DNA of 64,000 nucleotides from Corynebacterium aquilae DSM 44791 (lineage in GTDB: Bacteria; Actinomycetota; Actinomycetes; Mycobacteriales; Mycobacteriaceae): positions 1,387,992 through 1,451,991 of the forward strand of contig NZ_CP009245.1 in the NCBI RefSeq assembly GCF_001941445.1, given 5' to 3'. Below are positions 1-8,866 of the stretch, one piece after another. How positions within the stretch are numbered: position 1 is the first letter of the stretch; each line of letters starts with the position of its first letter. The notes beneath the pieces were generated by a model that made no database searches, was not told the DNA's origin, and saw nothing but the letters and a program-made list of their open reading frames with translations. The position numbers were made by a program, and so were the translations under genes.

Positions 1-1196
1 GCACCGTCGGCGACATCGAGTCGCAGCCCTTCCTGGAGGCAGCCCGCCAAGCCCGCCACGATGTGGGACGCGACAACATTTTCTTCATCCACGTCTCTCT
101 GGTTCCCTATTTGGCTCCGTCAGGTGAGCTGAAGACTAAGCCGACCCAGCACTCGGTGGCTGCCTTGCGTTCGATTGGTATCGTGCCGGACGCGCTGGTG
201 TTGCGTTGTGATCGGGAGGTTCCGGAGGCGCTGAAATCGAAGATCGCGTTGATGTGCGATGTCGACCAAGAGGGCGTGATTTCCTGTGCGGATGCCGCCA
301 GCATTTACGACATCCCGAAGGTGCTGCACCGCGAGCACCTGGATTCTTTCCTGATTCGTCGTCTGGACTTGCCTTTCCGTGATGTGGATTGGTCTGTGTG
401 GGGAGATTTGCTTGAGCGCGTCCACCAGCCCGTCGATGAGGTCAATATCGCTTTGGTGGGTAAGTACATTGATTTGCCCGACGCCTACCTGTCGGTGACT
501 GAGGCTATTCGCGCGGGTGCTTTCGGTAACAAGGTGCGCGCCAACATCAGCTGGGTTCCCTCTGACTCTTGTGAAACCCCGGAGGGCGCCCGGGAGGCGC
601 TCGCCGGGATTCACGGTGTGGTCGTCCCCGGTGGTTTCGGCATCCGTGGCATCGAGGGCAAGATTGGCGCGGTGCGGTTCTGCCGCGAAAATAAAATCCC
701 CATGTTGGGCCTTTGCTTGGGCATGCAGATGACGGTGATTGAGGCTGCCCGCGCTGCCGGTATCGAGGGTGCTTCCTCGACCGAGTTCGATCCGAATACT
801 CCCGCACCGGTGATTTCGACGATGGCGGAGCAGCAGGCCGCCGTCAGTGGTTCCGCCGACCTGGGTGGCACCATGCGCCTGGGTGCTTACCCGGCAACCC
901 TTCAGGAGGGCTCCGTGGTGGCAGCTACTTATGGCAGCACCGAAGTTTCCGAGCGTCACCGCCACCGCTATGAGGTCAATAACGACTACAAGGACGCCAT
1001 TACGCAAGGTTCCGGTCTGGTGTTCTCCGGTACTTCCCCGGATGGGCAGCTGGTGGAGTTCGTGGAGTACCCCAAGCAGATGCACCCCTACCTGGTTGCA
1101 ACCCAGGGCCACCCCGAGTACAAGTCCCGTCCCACCCGCCCGCACCCGCTGTTTGCCGGTTTGATTTCCGCGGCGTTGGATTTTAAACGCAACTAG
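1..1196 (+). CDS. pyrG: CTP synthase, 5' end outside the window
   Basis: Makes CTP from UTP, ATP and glutamine, the last step of cytoplasmic pyrimidine nucleotide synthesis. The frame is open from base 3 with no start codon, so about 397 C-terminal residues are visible and the N-terminal part of the synthase domain lies upstream. The visible part ends the amidoligase domain and then carries the whole class I glutamine amidotransferase domain: oxyanion stretch PGGFGIRG, nucleophile Cys in LGLCLGMQ (codon 714-716) and the His-Glu pair in GHPEYKSRP near the C-terminus. The gene ends with a TAG about 130 bases before the next start. In corynebacteria pyrG heads the xerD-scp-der neighbourhood, as here. 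Identification is secure; only the true start cannot be seen. Confidence 0.97.
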   Translation, partial: TVGDIESQPFLEAARQARHDVGRDNIFFIHVSLVPYLAPSGELKTKPTQHSVAALRSIGIVPDALVLRCDREVPEALKSKIALMCDVDQEGVISCADAASIYDIPKVLHREHLDSFLIRRLDLPFRDVDWSVWGDLLERVHQPVDEVNIALVGKYIDLPDAYLSVTEAIRAGAFGNKVRANISWVPSDSCETPEGAREALAGIHGVVVPGGFGIRGIEGKIGAVRFCRENKIPMLGLCLGMQMTVIEAARAAGIEGASSTEFDPNTPAPVISTMAEQQAAVSGSADLGGTMRLGAYPATLQEGSVVAATYGSTEVSERHRHRYEVNNDYKDAITQGSGLVFSGTSPDGQLVEFVEYPKQMHPYLVATQGHPEYKSRPTRPHPLFAGLISAALDFKRN

Positions 1197-1327
1197 CCGG
1201 TGGGATTTCGGCGTACGGGAGTGCGCCGTATCGGCGGTAGAGTAGAACGCATCTTCCACGCTCACGTTGTGAGTTGGTGGGAGGTGCGTTTTGCTGTCGT
1301 AGTGTTGTGCACAGGGAGTGTTTGGCC

Positions 1328-2011
1328 GTGAAAGATGAGTCGTCAAAGGGCGAATCGGTGGATGTGAGCTCGGGGCGTCATCAGTTCGAGGTTGTTGATT
1401 CTGAAGTGCTGGTTGATGCCGCGATCATCGCGGTGCGGCGCGACACGGTGAAGATGCCTCAGGGGCGTCAAGCCTTCCGCGAAGTGGTGGAACACTTTGG
1501 GGCTGTCGCGGTGGTGGCGGTCAACGATCAGGGGCAGGTGGCGTTAATCAATCAGTATCGCCGCCCGGTGGATGCTCATTTGTGGGAGCTGCCCGCGGGA
1601 TTGATGGATGTGCCGGGGGAGGATCCTGTGCGGTGCGCGCAACGCGAGTTGGCGGAGGAAGCCGGATTGGTTGCTGCCCGGTGGGATTTGGTGACCGATA
1701 TTTACACCACGCCTGGGATTATGGATGAGGCGGTGCGTATTTTTCTTGCCTCTGAGTTGGGGGAGATCCCAGCGGAGGCCCGCGAGGAGGCTGTCGATGA
1801 GGAGGCTGATGTGCGGGTGCAGTGGGTCGATTTTGATGAGGCAGTCGGCTGGGTGTGTAGCGGAAAAGTGCGTAACGCTATTGCAGCAACCGGTTTGATG
1901 GTGGCGCACCGGATGTGGTCTGCACAGGCGCCGTTGCGGTCGGTGGATGAGCCTTTTACTTCCCGCCCCACCGCTTTGGCGCGTCGTCGCGCTCAGGAAA
2001 GTCGCTCGTGA
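1328..2011 (+). CDS. Nudix hydrolase, ADP-ribose pyrophosphatase type
   Basis: Predicted to hydrolyse nucleoside diphosphate derivatives, most likely ADP-ribose, in the cytoplasm. The Nudix box is intact: a Gly and Glu in GLMDVPGE, then RELAEEAG, which supplies the metal-binding glutamates. The length of 227 residues suits ADP-ribose pyrophosphatases. The GTG at 1328 was chosen because AGGGAG lies at 1313-1318 with a normal gap. An upstream GTG at 1274 would add 18 residues with no family likeness. The stop TGA shares its last base with the ATG of xerD, so the two are translationally coupled. Exact substrate is inferred from the family only. Confidence 0.9.
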   Translation: MKDESSKGESVDVSSGRHQFEVVDSEVLVDAAIIAVRRDTVKMPQGRQAFREVVEHFGAVAVVAVNDQGQVALINQYRRPVDAHLWELPAGLMDVPGEDPVRCAQRELAEEAGLVAARWDLVTDIYTTPGIMDEAVRIFLASELGEIPAEAREEAVDEEADVRVQWVDFDEAVGWVCSGKVRNAIAATGLMVAHRMWSAQAPLRSVDEPFTSRPTALARRRAQESRS

Positions 2012-2994
2012 TGGGGGCGGATGTGCGGGATTTGCCGCCCGATCATGTTGATGTGGTGGCCGCTGAGTTTGTGCAGTTTTTGGTGGTGGAAAAGCAGTCG
2101 TCGAGGCATACGGTGTCTAATTATCGGCGTGATGTTCAACGGTATGCATCGTGGTTGAAGGAGGTAGTGGGGCAGCCACGTCTGGGCGCGGTTACTGATG
2201 CGATGGTGGAGGATTATGTGGGGTATGTGCGTACTGGGGATCCTGCCCGCAACGTGGCTCCGTTGGCGCTGAGTTCGGCGAATAGGGCGTTGGTGGTGGT
2301 TCGCCAGCTGCATGCGTTTGGGGTGCGAGAGCAGGTGTTGTCCCAGAATGTGGCTAAGGGGGTGCAGCCGGCGAAAACTCCGCAGCATTTTCCGGATACG
2401 TTGACGGTGGAGCAGGTGATGGGGCTGATCGATGCGATTCCTAGTGGTGAGGCTGCTAGTGCGACGGATTTGCGGGATCGGGCCTTGTTGGAGGTTTTGT
2501 ATGGGACGGGGGCTCGGATTTCTGAGGTGTTGGCGCTTTCGGTGCAGCATGTGCGGGGGGATGGTGATTTTTTGACGTTGACTGGTAAGGGCAATAAGCA
2601 GCGGCAGGTTCCGGTGGGGGAGTATGCACGGCATGCGGTTGATGCGTATGTGGTGCGGGCGCGGCCGAGTTTTGCTCAAAAGGCTGGTTCTGGCAGTACG
2701 GATGCGTTGTTTTTGAATCAGCGTGGTGGCCCGTTGTCGCGGCAGAGTGCGTGGGCGATCATTCAGGATCGGGCGCATCGGGCGGGGATTGAGGAGCAGA
2801 TTTCTCCGCACACGTTTCGGCATTCTTATGCGACTCATTTGGTGCAGCGGGGCGTGGATGTGCGGACGGTGCAGGAGCTGTTGGGGCATTCTGCGGTGAC
2901 GACGACGCAGCTGTATATGCATATGAATGCCGAGGGTGTGGCACAGAAATGGGCTAAGGCTCACCCGCGCTCTGGTGGTGTTGGTAGTCTGTAA
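2011..2994 (+). CDS. xerD: Site-specific tyrosine recombinase XerD
   Basis: One of the two recombinases that act at dif to resolve chromosome dimers before division. The 327-residue protein has an N-terminal SAM-like core-binding domain (about residues 10-110) and a C-terminal catalytic domain. The catalytic set is visible: Arg in TGARISEV, Lys in TGKGNKQRQ, His and Arg in HTFRHSYATH, His in LLGHSAVTTT and the nucleophile Tyr in QLYMHM. It starts at an ATG overlapping the Nudix stop; a GTG one codon earlier is also possible. Its place before parA and scpA is the usual corynebacterial arrangement, which argues for housekeeping XerD and against a phage or island integrase. Confidence 0.95.
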   Translation: MGADVRDLPPDHVDVVAAEFVQFLVVEKQSSRHTVSNYRRDVQRYASWLKEVVGQPRLGAVTDAMVEDYVGYVRTGDPARNVAPLALSSANRALVVVRQLHAFGVREQVLSQNVAKGVQPAKTPQHFPDTLTVEQVMGLIDAIPSGEAASATDLRDRALLEVLYGTGARISEVLALSVQHVRGDGDFLTLTGKGNKQRQVPVGEYARHAVDAYVVRARPSFAQKAGSGSTDALFLNQRGGPLSRQSAWAIIQDRAHRAGIEEQISPHTFRHSYATHLVQRGVDVRTVQELLGHSAVTTTQLYMHMNAEGVAQKWAKAHPRSGGVGSL

Positions 2995-3109
2995 TAGTTG
3001 TTACGCATGGCAGGCGTGCTACGCCCCGGCGCTGTGTTTGAGTGTTTGGGGTTTATGAGTCCAGCGAAGCCCACGGGTATGAAAAACTGTGGTTGTCAAG
3101 GGAGATTGA

Positions 3110-3985
3110 TTGACTGTGAATGGTCCGGGGTTGTTTGACAAGCCGGAGTCCCAGTATGGGCTGACCGGGCGTCCTCTGCGCGCCATTCCGGAACCGAAGC
3201 CTGTGGATCGTCATGGGCCGGCGACGATTTTGTCGATGTGTAATCAAAAGGGCGGGGTGGGTAAGACCACGTCGACGATTAATCTTGGCGCGTGCTTGGC
3301 TGAGGCTGGGCGCAAGGTGCTGTTGGTGGATTTGGATCCACAGGGCGCGTTGTCTGCTGGGTTGGGGATTCCTCATGAGGAGTTGGACCTGACTGTTTAT
3401 AACTTGTTGGTCGATAATGAGACCTCAATTTTGAATGCGATTCATTCGACCCCGGTGGCGGGGTTGGATTTGGTGCCGGCCAATATTGATCTGTCGGCTG
3501 CTGAGATTCAGTTGGTCAATGAGGTGGGGCGTGAGCAGGCGTTGGCGCGTGCGTTGCGGCCGGTGATGAAGGATTATGACTACATTTTGTTGGATTGTCA
3601 GCCTTCGTTGGGCTTGTTGACGGTGAATGCGTTGGCGTGTTCGCAGGGTGTGATTATTCCGATGGAGTGCGAGTATTTCTCTTTGCGTGGGTTGGCGCTG
3701 TTGACTGACACGGTGGAGAAGGTGCGGGATCGGTTGAATTTCAACTTGGATATCGTGGGTATTTTGGTCACGATGTTTGATCGCCGCACTTCCCATGCGC
3801 GTGAGGTGATGAGCCGTGTGGTTGAGGTGTTTGGGGAGCAGGTGTTTGACACGGTGATTACGCGGACGGTGCGTTTCCCGGAGACGTCGGTGGCGGGTGA
3901 GCCGATTATTACGTGGGCGCCGAGTTCGCAGGGGGCGGAGCAGTACCGGAATTTGGCGCGTGAAGTGATTGAGCGCACCTCTTAA
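3110..3985 (+). CDS. ParA/Soj-family chromosome partitioning ATPase
   Basis: A 291-residue deviant-Walker ATPase of the ParA/MinD superfamily. The deviant P-loop KGGVGKTT follows the start of the core domain, after about 35 extra N-terminal residues; LLVDLDPQG and LLDCQPSLG provide the other nucleotide-binding signatures. No partner ParB is adjacent. Instead the gene sits directly before scpA and scpB, as in other actinobacteria, where this ParA paralogue is distinct from the origin-proximal parA-parB pair. A role in chromosome organisation with ScpAB-SMC is inferred from context. The start is TTG at 3110 or GTG at 3116; AAGGGAG at 3098-3104 suits either. Confidence 0.92.
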   Translation: MTVNGPGLFDKPESQYGLTGRPLRAIPEPKPVDRHGPATILSMCNQKGGVGKTTSTINLGACLAEAGRKVLLVDLDPQGALSAGLGIPHEELDLTVYNLLVDNETSILNAIHSTPVAGLDLVPANIDLSAAEIQLVNEVGREQALARALRPVMKDYDYILLDCQPSLGLLTVNALACSQGVIIPMECEYFSLRGLALLTDTVEKVRDRLNFNLDIVGILVTMFDRRTSHAREVMSRVVEVFGEQVFDTVITRTVRFPETSVAGEPIITWAPSSQGAEQYRNLAREVIERTS

Positions 3986-4023
3986 GGGGGCTATGGTGCT
4001 TGCGGTGGCGGGTGTGGTTGTGA

Positions 4024-4872
4024 TTGTTGGGCGGTGCTGTGGCTGATCGGGCTCGTTTGGAGGCAGCTGCGCCTGGGGAGCAGTTAACGCTGCCTGGGTT
4101 CAGTGTGGCTTTGGGCAATTTTGAGGGGCCTTTCGATCTGTTGTTGCAGTTGATTGGGGCGAAGAAGCTTGATGTGACCGAGATTGCTTTGTCTGAGGTT
4201 ACGGATGAGTTCATCGCGTATACCCGGCATTTGGGGGAGCAGAGTTCGTTGGATGAGGTCACTGAGTTTTTGGTGATTGCTGCGACGTTGTTGGATGTGA
4301 AGACGGCGCGGCTGTTGCCGCGGGGCGAAGTGGATGATGAAGAGGATCTGGCGTTGCTGGAGTCTCGGGATATTTTGTTTGCGAAGCTGTTGCAGTATCA
4401 GGCGTATAAGAAGGCTGCGGAGTTGTTTGGGCGGTGGCAGACGCAGGCGCAGCGGCGGTATCCGCGGGCGGTGTCTTTGGAGCCGCGTTTTGCGGATTTG
4501 TTGCCGCCGGTGCAGTTGGGGATGGATAAGGATCAGTTTGCGCAGTTTGCGGCGAGTGTGTTTCGTCCGAAGCCGCCGGAGGAGGTGGCGACGGGGCATA
4601 TTCATCAGGTGGCGGTGTCGGTGCCGGAGCAGGCGGGTAAGTTGTTGGATGCGTTGCGTTTGGCGGGTGCGGATACGTGGGTGGCGTTTGGGCGGTTGAC
4701 CAGTGATTGTCGGCTGAATATGGAGGTTGTGGGGCGTTTTTTGGCGCTGTTGGAGTTGTTTAAGGCTCGTGCGGTCAGTTTGGATCAGCCGGAACCTTTG
4801 GGGGATTTGGCGGTGAGTTGGACTGGGGTGGATGTTGATCCTGCGGTGGTGGCTGCCGCGAATTGGCAGTAG
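4024..4872 (+). CDS. scpA: Segregation and condensation protein A
   Basis: Kleisin subunit of the SMC-ScpAB condensin complex, which compacts and helps separate replicated chromosomes. The family opening FEGPFDLLLQLI is seen about 30 residues in, followed by the helical LDEVTEFLVIAATLLDVK segment that contacts the SMC neck, a charged middle part and a C-terminal winged-helix-like end. The length of 282 residues is normal. The start is uncertain: tandem TTG codons at 4024 and 4027 and a GTG at 4039 are all possible, an in-frame TGA at 4021 rules out anything earlier, and no strong ribosome-binding site is visible. scpB follows, separated only by a sulfurtransferase gene. Confidence 0.93.
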   Translation: MLGGAVADRARLEAAAPGEQLTLPGFSVALGNFEGPFDLLLQLIGAKKLDVTEIALSEVTDEFIAYTRHLGEQSSLDEVTEFLVIAATLLDVKTARLLPRGEVDDEEDLALLESRDILFAKLLQYQAYKKAAELFGRWQTQAQRRYPRAVSLEPRFADLLPPVQLGMDKDQFAQFAASVFRPKPPEEVATGHIHQVAVSVPEQAGKLLDALRLAGADTWVAFGRLTSDCRLNMEVVGRFLALLELFKARAVSLDQPEPLGDLAVSWTGVDVDPAVVAAANWQ

Positions 4873-4932
4873 TTGGGGATTTTTTCGCCAAAGTGTGTTC
4901 TGCTTCACCGTTTTGTTGTTAGTGTTGCGGGC

Positions 4933-5766
4933 ATGAATAGTGCTTGCTTGTCTTTGCCGACTCCTGTTGTTGATGTTGAGTGGCTTTTGGCCCATCGGGA
5001 TGATCCGCGGGTGGTGGTGTTGTGCGCGTCGATGGGTAATCCTGCTAAATCGCTAGCGCGTGGTATTCCGGGGGCGGTGTTGGCTGATATTGAGGGGCCT
5101 TTCAGCCAGGCGGGGGCCGAGTTTCCGCATACTGTGCCTGATGATGTGCAGGCCCCGTTTGAGGCTTGTGGGGTCAGTGATGATTCTTTGGTGGTGGTTT
5201 ATGACCGTCATGGCATGATGTGTGCGCCGCGGGTGTGGTGGTTGGCGCGGGTGGCGGGGTTGCGTTCGGTGGCGGTGTTGGATGGTGGTTTGCCTGCTTG
5301 GGAGGCTGCGGGTGGCCAGGTGGTGGAGATTTCTTCCCCGCCGGTAGCTATGGGGTCGATTACGGCTGCGTCTCGGCCGGAGTTGTTGGTGGGGGCGCGC
5401 GAGGTGGCCCAGTGGTCGCGTGATGGCGGGCGCCGCATTGTGGATGCGCGGAGTGCGCAGCGTTTTGCGGGTACTGCCCCGGAGCCGCGCCCGGGGATGA
5501 AGGCCGGGCATATTCCGTCGAGTGTGAGTCTTCCTTTCGAGTCTTTGTTGACGGAGGACAAAAAGCTGTTGTCGCCTGAGCGTTTGCGGGCGCTGATTGG
5601 TGATGTGGTGGGGCCGGGGCCTGTGGTGACCTCGTGTGGTTCGGGGGTGACGGCGTGCGTGGACGCGTTGGCGATGATGTATGCCGGTCATGAGGATGTG
5701 GTGGTCTATGACGGGTCGTGGTCGCAGTGGGGAAGTGAGAAGGAGAACTTCCCGTTCGAAAGGTAG
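4933..5766 (+). CDS. Sulfurtransferase of the 3-mercaptopyruvate type
   Basis: Two-domain rhodanese-fold enzyme that moves sulfur from a donor to a thiophilic acceptor. The 277-residue protein has an inactive N-terminal rhodanese domain and an active C-terminal one. The catalytic Cys235 lies in the loop CGSGVTA. That loop is the signature of 3-mercaptopyruvate sulfurtransferases, whereas thiosulfate sulfurtransferases usually read CRKGVT, so the donor is more likely 3-mercaptopyruvate. The ATG at 4933 was chosen; the frame is open back to 4873 but that part shows no family likeness. It separates scpA from scpB, an arrangement known from other corynebacteria. No functional tie to segregation is evident. 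Confidence 0.9.
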   Translation: MNSACLSLPTPVVDVEWLLAHRDDPRVVVLCASMGNPAKSLARGIPGAVLADIEGPFSQAGAEFPHTVPDDVQAPFEACGVSDDSLVVVYDRHGMMCAPRVWWLARVAGLRSVAVLDGGLPAWEAAGGQVVEISSPPVAMGSITAASRPELLVGAREVAQWSRDGGRRIVDARSAQRFAGTAPEPRPGMKAGHIPSSVSLPFESLLTEDKKLLSPERLRALIGDVVGPGPVVTSCGSGVTACVDALAMMYAGHEDVVVYDGSWSQWGSEKENFPFER

Positions 5767-5801
5767 CTGCCGGTGGGGGAGGGTGGCCGTGGTGGGCGGG
5801 G

Positions 5802-6473
5802 ATGCGGTTAGACTGGCAGGCTGTGATGACCTCTGCTGACGATGCTGCTTTTTCCGACTCCTCTGCTTCTCACCCGACCGGGCGGGAGGGGGCCGTGCCT
5901 GCTGGCGCGGGGGTGGATGCTGGCGGGTATGGGCGGATCTCGCGGCTGCGTTCGCAGGTGGAGTCGGTGCTGTTGGTGACGGATTCACCGGTGACGGTGA
6001 AGGCGTTGGCGCAGGCCACCGAGGTGCCGGAGGCGACGGTTGCGGGGGTGTTGCGGGAGATTGCCCAGGAGTTTGACCAGCGGGGAAGTGGTTTTTGTCT
6101 GTCGGAGTCTGCTGAGGGGTGGCGGCTGTATACCCGTCGTGACAATGCGGGGGTGGTGGAGCGGTTGTTGTTGGGTTCTTCGCAGACGAAGTTGACTCGG
6201 GCGGCCCTGGAGACGCTGGCGGTGGTGGCCTATCGTCAGCCGGTGACCAGGGCGCAGGTGGCGGCGATTCGTGGGGTGAATGTGGATGGGGTGATGCGCA
6301 CGCTGGTGTTGCGTGGTTTGGTGCGGGAGGACCATACGGATCCGGCGACGGGGGCGCATGTGTATGTGACCACGGAGCTGTTTTTGGAGCAGTTGGGCAT
6401 TGAGGACTTGTCGGTGTTGCCGAACTTGGCGCCGTTGTTGCCGGATGTGGATGCGATTGAAGAGTTTGATTAG
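5802..6473 (+). CDS. scpB: Segregation and condensation protein B
   Basis: Dimeric winged-helix subunit that works with ScpA and SMC in chromosome condensation. The conserved core begins at LRSQVESVLLVTDSPV and includes TLAVVAYRQPVTRAQVAAIR and the second winged helix with LVREDHTD. An N-terminal extension of about 45 low-complexity residues precedes it. The length is 223 residues from the ATG at 5802, or 215 from an in-frame ATG at 5826; neither has a decisive ribosome-binding site. It ends 220 bases before bioA. In most corynebacteria rluB follows directly, so the bioA-bioD pair interrupts the usual order here. Confidence 0.93.
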   Translation: MRLDWQAVMTSADDAAFSDSSASHPTGREGAVPAGAGVDAGGYGRISRLRSQVESVLLVTDSPVTVKALAQATEVPEATVAGVLREIAQEFDQRGSGFCLSESAEGWRLYTRRDNAGVVERLLLGSSQTKLTRAALETLAVVAYRQPVTRAQVAAIRGVNVDGVMRTLVLRGLVREDHTDPATGAHVYVTTELFLEQLGIEDLSVLPNLAPLLPDVDAIEEFD

Positions 6474-6561
6474 CGTGCGAGGTTAGGCGACGAGCAGGTG
6501 GTGGGGGAATTGGGCTGGCGGTCGGTGTGGCGGTGTGGTGGGCGATTGTGGGGGCTAAAGG

Positions 6562-6603
6562 TGTGACAGGTGCGGTGCCAGGAATATGATTGAACACTGT
6601 ACA
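6562..6603 (+). promoter_or_regulatory. Candidate bioAD promoter with a BioQ-like operator
   Basis: A -35-like TGTGAC (6562-6567), a 17-base gap and a -10 TATGAT (6585-6590) lie upstream of bioA. Immediately after the -10, at 6591-6603, is the imperfect dyad TGAAC-ACT-GTACA. This resembles the TGAAC-N3 half-site pattern described for BioQ, the TetR-type biotin repressor of corynebacteria. It would overlap the transcription start, a position suited to repression. BioQ itself is not in the window. Confidence 0.5.
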
Positions 6604-6692
6604 AGTCGGTGCTGGTGCTGGGAGCTGACCTACCGCCACCGGCGATGACTCAACCCCACACCAGTGACTCCCCACCCCCAAAGCCCTTAAAG

Positions 6693-7982
6693 ATGAACAC
6701 CCACGACATCATCACCTTCGACCAACGCCACCTCTGGCACCCCTACAGCCCCACCCCAGCGGCCATGGACCCCATCCCCATCGCCACCGCCCGCGGGGTA
6801 CTCCTCACCACCACCGACGGGCAGGAACTCATCGACGGGATGAGTTCCTGGTGGGCCGCCGCACACGGACACAGCCACCCCCACCTGGTGCAGGCGGCCC
6901 GCGATCAAATCGACAAGATGAGCCACGTCATGTTCGGCGGGCTTACCCACCAGCCGGCCGTCGACGCTGCCCGCAAGCTCCTCGCGCTCACCGACGAGTC
7001 GCTCACCAAAGTCTTTTTCGCCGACTCGGGCTCCGTCAGCGTCGAAGTCGCCATCAAAATGGCGCTCCAATACCAGCGCGGCCACGGACACCCCGAACGC
7101 ACCAAGCTGTTGACCTGGCGTTCCGGATACCACGGCGACACCTTCGGGCCGATGAGCGTGTGCGACCCCGACGGCGGGATGCACTCCCTGTGGAAAGGCG
7201 CCCTCAGCGAACAAATATTTGCCCCCGCACCCCCGGTACGGGGCAGCAGCCCCGCGGTGATCGCCGACTACCTCGCAACCGTCGAATCCCTCATCACCGA
7301 CAGCGTCGCCGCCATCATCATCGAACCCGTCGTCCAAGGCGCCGGTGGAATGCGCTTCCACGACCCGGAAACCGTGGCCGGAATCCGTGCCCTGTGCGAC
7401 GCCCATGACCTAGTGATGATTGCCGACGAAATCGCCACCGGATTCGGGCGCACCGGGGATGTTTTTACCACCCAAGCCGCCGGCATCACCCCCGACATTC
7501 TCTGCGTCGGCAAAGCGCTGACCGGTGGATTCATGACACTGGCCGCCACGCTAGCCACCGACGATATTGCCGCCGCCATCGACACCGACGACGGCGGAGG
7601 GGCCCTCATGCACGGGCCCACCTTCATGGCCAACCCCCTGGCCTGCGCTGTCGCCAGCGCCGCACTCGACCTCATCCAGGACGGCTACTGGAAAACCGCC
7701 GTCGCGCGCATCGAAAAAGAACTCGAGCAAAACCTCGCCCCACTACGCGATGACCCCCGCGTTGCCGACGTGCGCGTCCTCGGGGCCATCGGGGTCGTCG
7801 AACTCATCCAGCCCTGCGACATGAAAACCGCCACCCGCGCCGCCACCGACCACGGTGTGTGGCTGCGCCCCTTCGGCAAACTCATCTACACCATGCCGCC
7901 CTACATCGCCACCACCGAAGACGTCGCCACCATCTGCACCGCCATCCACGCCGCCGTCGACGCCCAACCACACCCCGCCTAA
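6693..7982 (+). CDS. bioA: Adenosylmethionine-8-amino-7-oxononanoate aminotransferase
   Basis: Transfers the amino group of S-adenosylmethionine to 7-keto-8-aminopelargonate, giving 7,8-diaminopelargonate for biotin. The 429-residue class III PLP aminotransferase shows HLWHPYSP near the start, GMSSWWAAAHGHSHP, YHGDTFG, the metal-free PLP contact IADEIATGFGRTG and the Schiff-base Lys in VGKALTGG. The ATG at 6693 gives the usual family length; an ATG at 6645 would add 16 residues. bioD follows after 27 bases. The coding strand is rich in C and A, unlike the G/T-rich scpA-scpB block just before, which fits separate ancestry. Confidence 0.95.
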   Translation: MNTHDIITFDQRHLWHPYSPTPAAMDPIPIATARGVLLTTTDGQELIDGMSSWWAAAHGHSHPHLVQAARDQIDKMSHVMFGGLTHQPAVDAARKLLALTDESLTKVFFADSGSVSVEVAIKMALQYQRGHGHPERTKLLTWRSGYHGDTFGPMSVCDPDGGMHSLWKGALSEQIFAPAPPVRGSSPAVIADYLATVESLITDSVAAIIIEPVVQGAGGMRFHDPETVAGIRALCDAHDLVMIADEIATGFGRTGDVFTTQAAGITPDILCVGKALTGGFMTLAATLATDDIAAAIDTDDGGGALMHGPTFMANPLACAVASAALDLIQDGYWKTAVARIEKELEQNLAPLRDDPRVADVRVLGAIGVVELIQPCDMKTATRAATDHGVWLRPFGKLIYTMPPYIATTEDVATICTAIHAAVDAQPHPA

Positions 7983-8009
7983 ACCCCCACCTCACCCAAG
8001 GAGCCCACC

Positions 8010-8687
8010 ATGCCCATCATCGTCATCACCGGCACCAACACCGATGTCGGAAAAACCATCGCCACCGCCGCCCTGGCCACCAACCTGCACAAGCACGGCA
8101 AAAAAGTCCACGTCATCAAACCCGCACAAACCGGCGAACCCGACGGTCATGGCGATCGCTACACCGTCGAAAAACTCCTCGGAGAACCCATCACTACCTC
8201 CGAATACGCCCGCTACCCGGAACCACTGGCCCCCAACCTCTCAGCCCGGCGCGCCGGAATGCCCCAACTCGACCTGAATGATGTGGCCACGCGCATCCGC
8301 ACGGCCGACAGCCCCGACACCTTCGTCCTCGTCGAAGGCGCCGGTGGCCTCCTGGTCCGTATCGCTGACGACTGGACCATTTGCGACCTGGCACACGAGC
8401 TTGAGGCTCCGTTGATCGTGGTGACCTCCACCCAATTGGGCAGCCTGAACCTGGCTGAGCTCACCGTGAAAACCGCCGAAAGGAAGGGCGTGCGCACCCT
8501 GGGGCTAATTGGTGGTAGCCTGCCGCAGCACCCGGATCTAGCCACCGAACTTAATGTGACGGAACTGCCTGTCGTTACTGGAGTGCCGCTGCTGGGCTGT
8601 TTGCCCGAAGGTGCGGGCAAGCTTTCGCCGGAAGAATTCGCCGCGGCCTGCCCGCTCGAGGTGACACCGCTGCTTGATCTGGGCTAA
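8010..8687 (+). CDS. bioD: Dethiobiotin synthetase
   Basis: Closes the ureido ring of dethiobiotin from 7,8-diaminopelargonate, CO2 and ATP. The 225-residue protein begins with the P-loop GTNTDVGKT and carries the substrate Lys in VIKPAQTGEPDG and the signature VEGAGGLLVRI. An AAGGAG ribosome-binding site (7998-8003) precedes the ATG. It forms an operon with bioA. bioB and bioF are not nearby, so the last and first dedicated steps would have to be encoded elsewhere. The second half of the gene loses the strong C/A bias of bioA. Confidence 0.95.
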   Translation: MPIIVITGTNTDVGKTIATAALATNLHKHGKKVHVIKPAQTGEPDGHGDRYTVEKLLGEPITTSEYARYPEPLAPNLSARRAGMPQLDLNDVATRIRTADSPDTFVLVEGAGGLLVRIADDWTICDLAHELEAPLIVVTSTQLGSLNLAELTVKTAERKGVRTLGLIGGSLPQHPDLATELNVTELPVVTGVPLLGCLPEGAGKLSPEEFAAACPLEVTPLLDLG

Positions 8688-8866
8688 GCTGGTGAAACGA
8701 TTCATTTCTGCGTTCCCTTATGAGGGGGCAGTGAAGGAATCACCCCAACTTTCGCCCCGCAGTGGTGCGGCGTGAGCACAACAACCCCCCACCACAGGGT
8801 CACGGTTGTTGCCTTGACTTTCTAAGGCCAGGTGCTGCGCACGAGACGCGGCACCTGGCCTTTTTC
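8661..8866 (+). ncRNA. Possible small structured RNA with its own promoter and terminator
   Basis: The gene-free 8688-8996 interval holds a set of elements that could form a short transcript. A promoter-like GTGACA (8661-8666), 18-base gap and TAAGCT (8685-8690) lies at the end of bioD and would start RNA near 8697. A small stem CCGCA/TGCGG follows, then the 8-bp stem CAACAACC (8779-8786) with GGTTGTTG (8804-8811), then a strong terminator at 8824-8862. A transcript of about 170 bases is possible. The alternative is simple 3' trailer sequence of bioAD. I recognise no known RNA family. The rest of the interval up to rluB shows nothing except AAGGA before the rluB start. Confidence 0.3.
8824..8866 (+). 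terminator. Intrinsic terminator after bioD
   Basis: A 12-bp stem, AAGGCCAGGTGC (8824-8835) with GCACCTGGCCTT (8851-8862), encloses a 15-base loop and runs into a T tract. It should end bioAD transcription, or the small RNA proposed here, before rluB. Confidence 0.85.

Noticed and set aside
120-1346. Long open frame on the reverse strand opposite pyrG
   Set aside because: Antisense to a certain gene, low-complexity composition, no ribosome-binding site or family features.
8779-8811. Hairpin with a run of six C after bioD, as in the actinobacterial 6C RNA
   Set aside because: The 6C family has two such C-loops; only one C run is in a loop here, so I do not assign the family.
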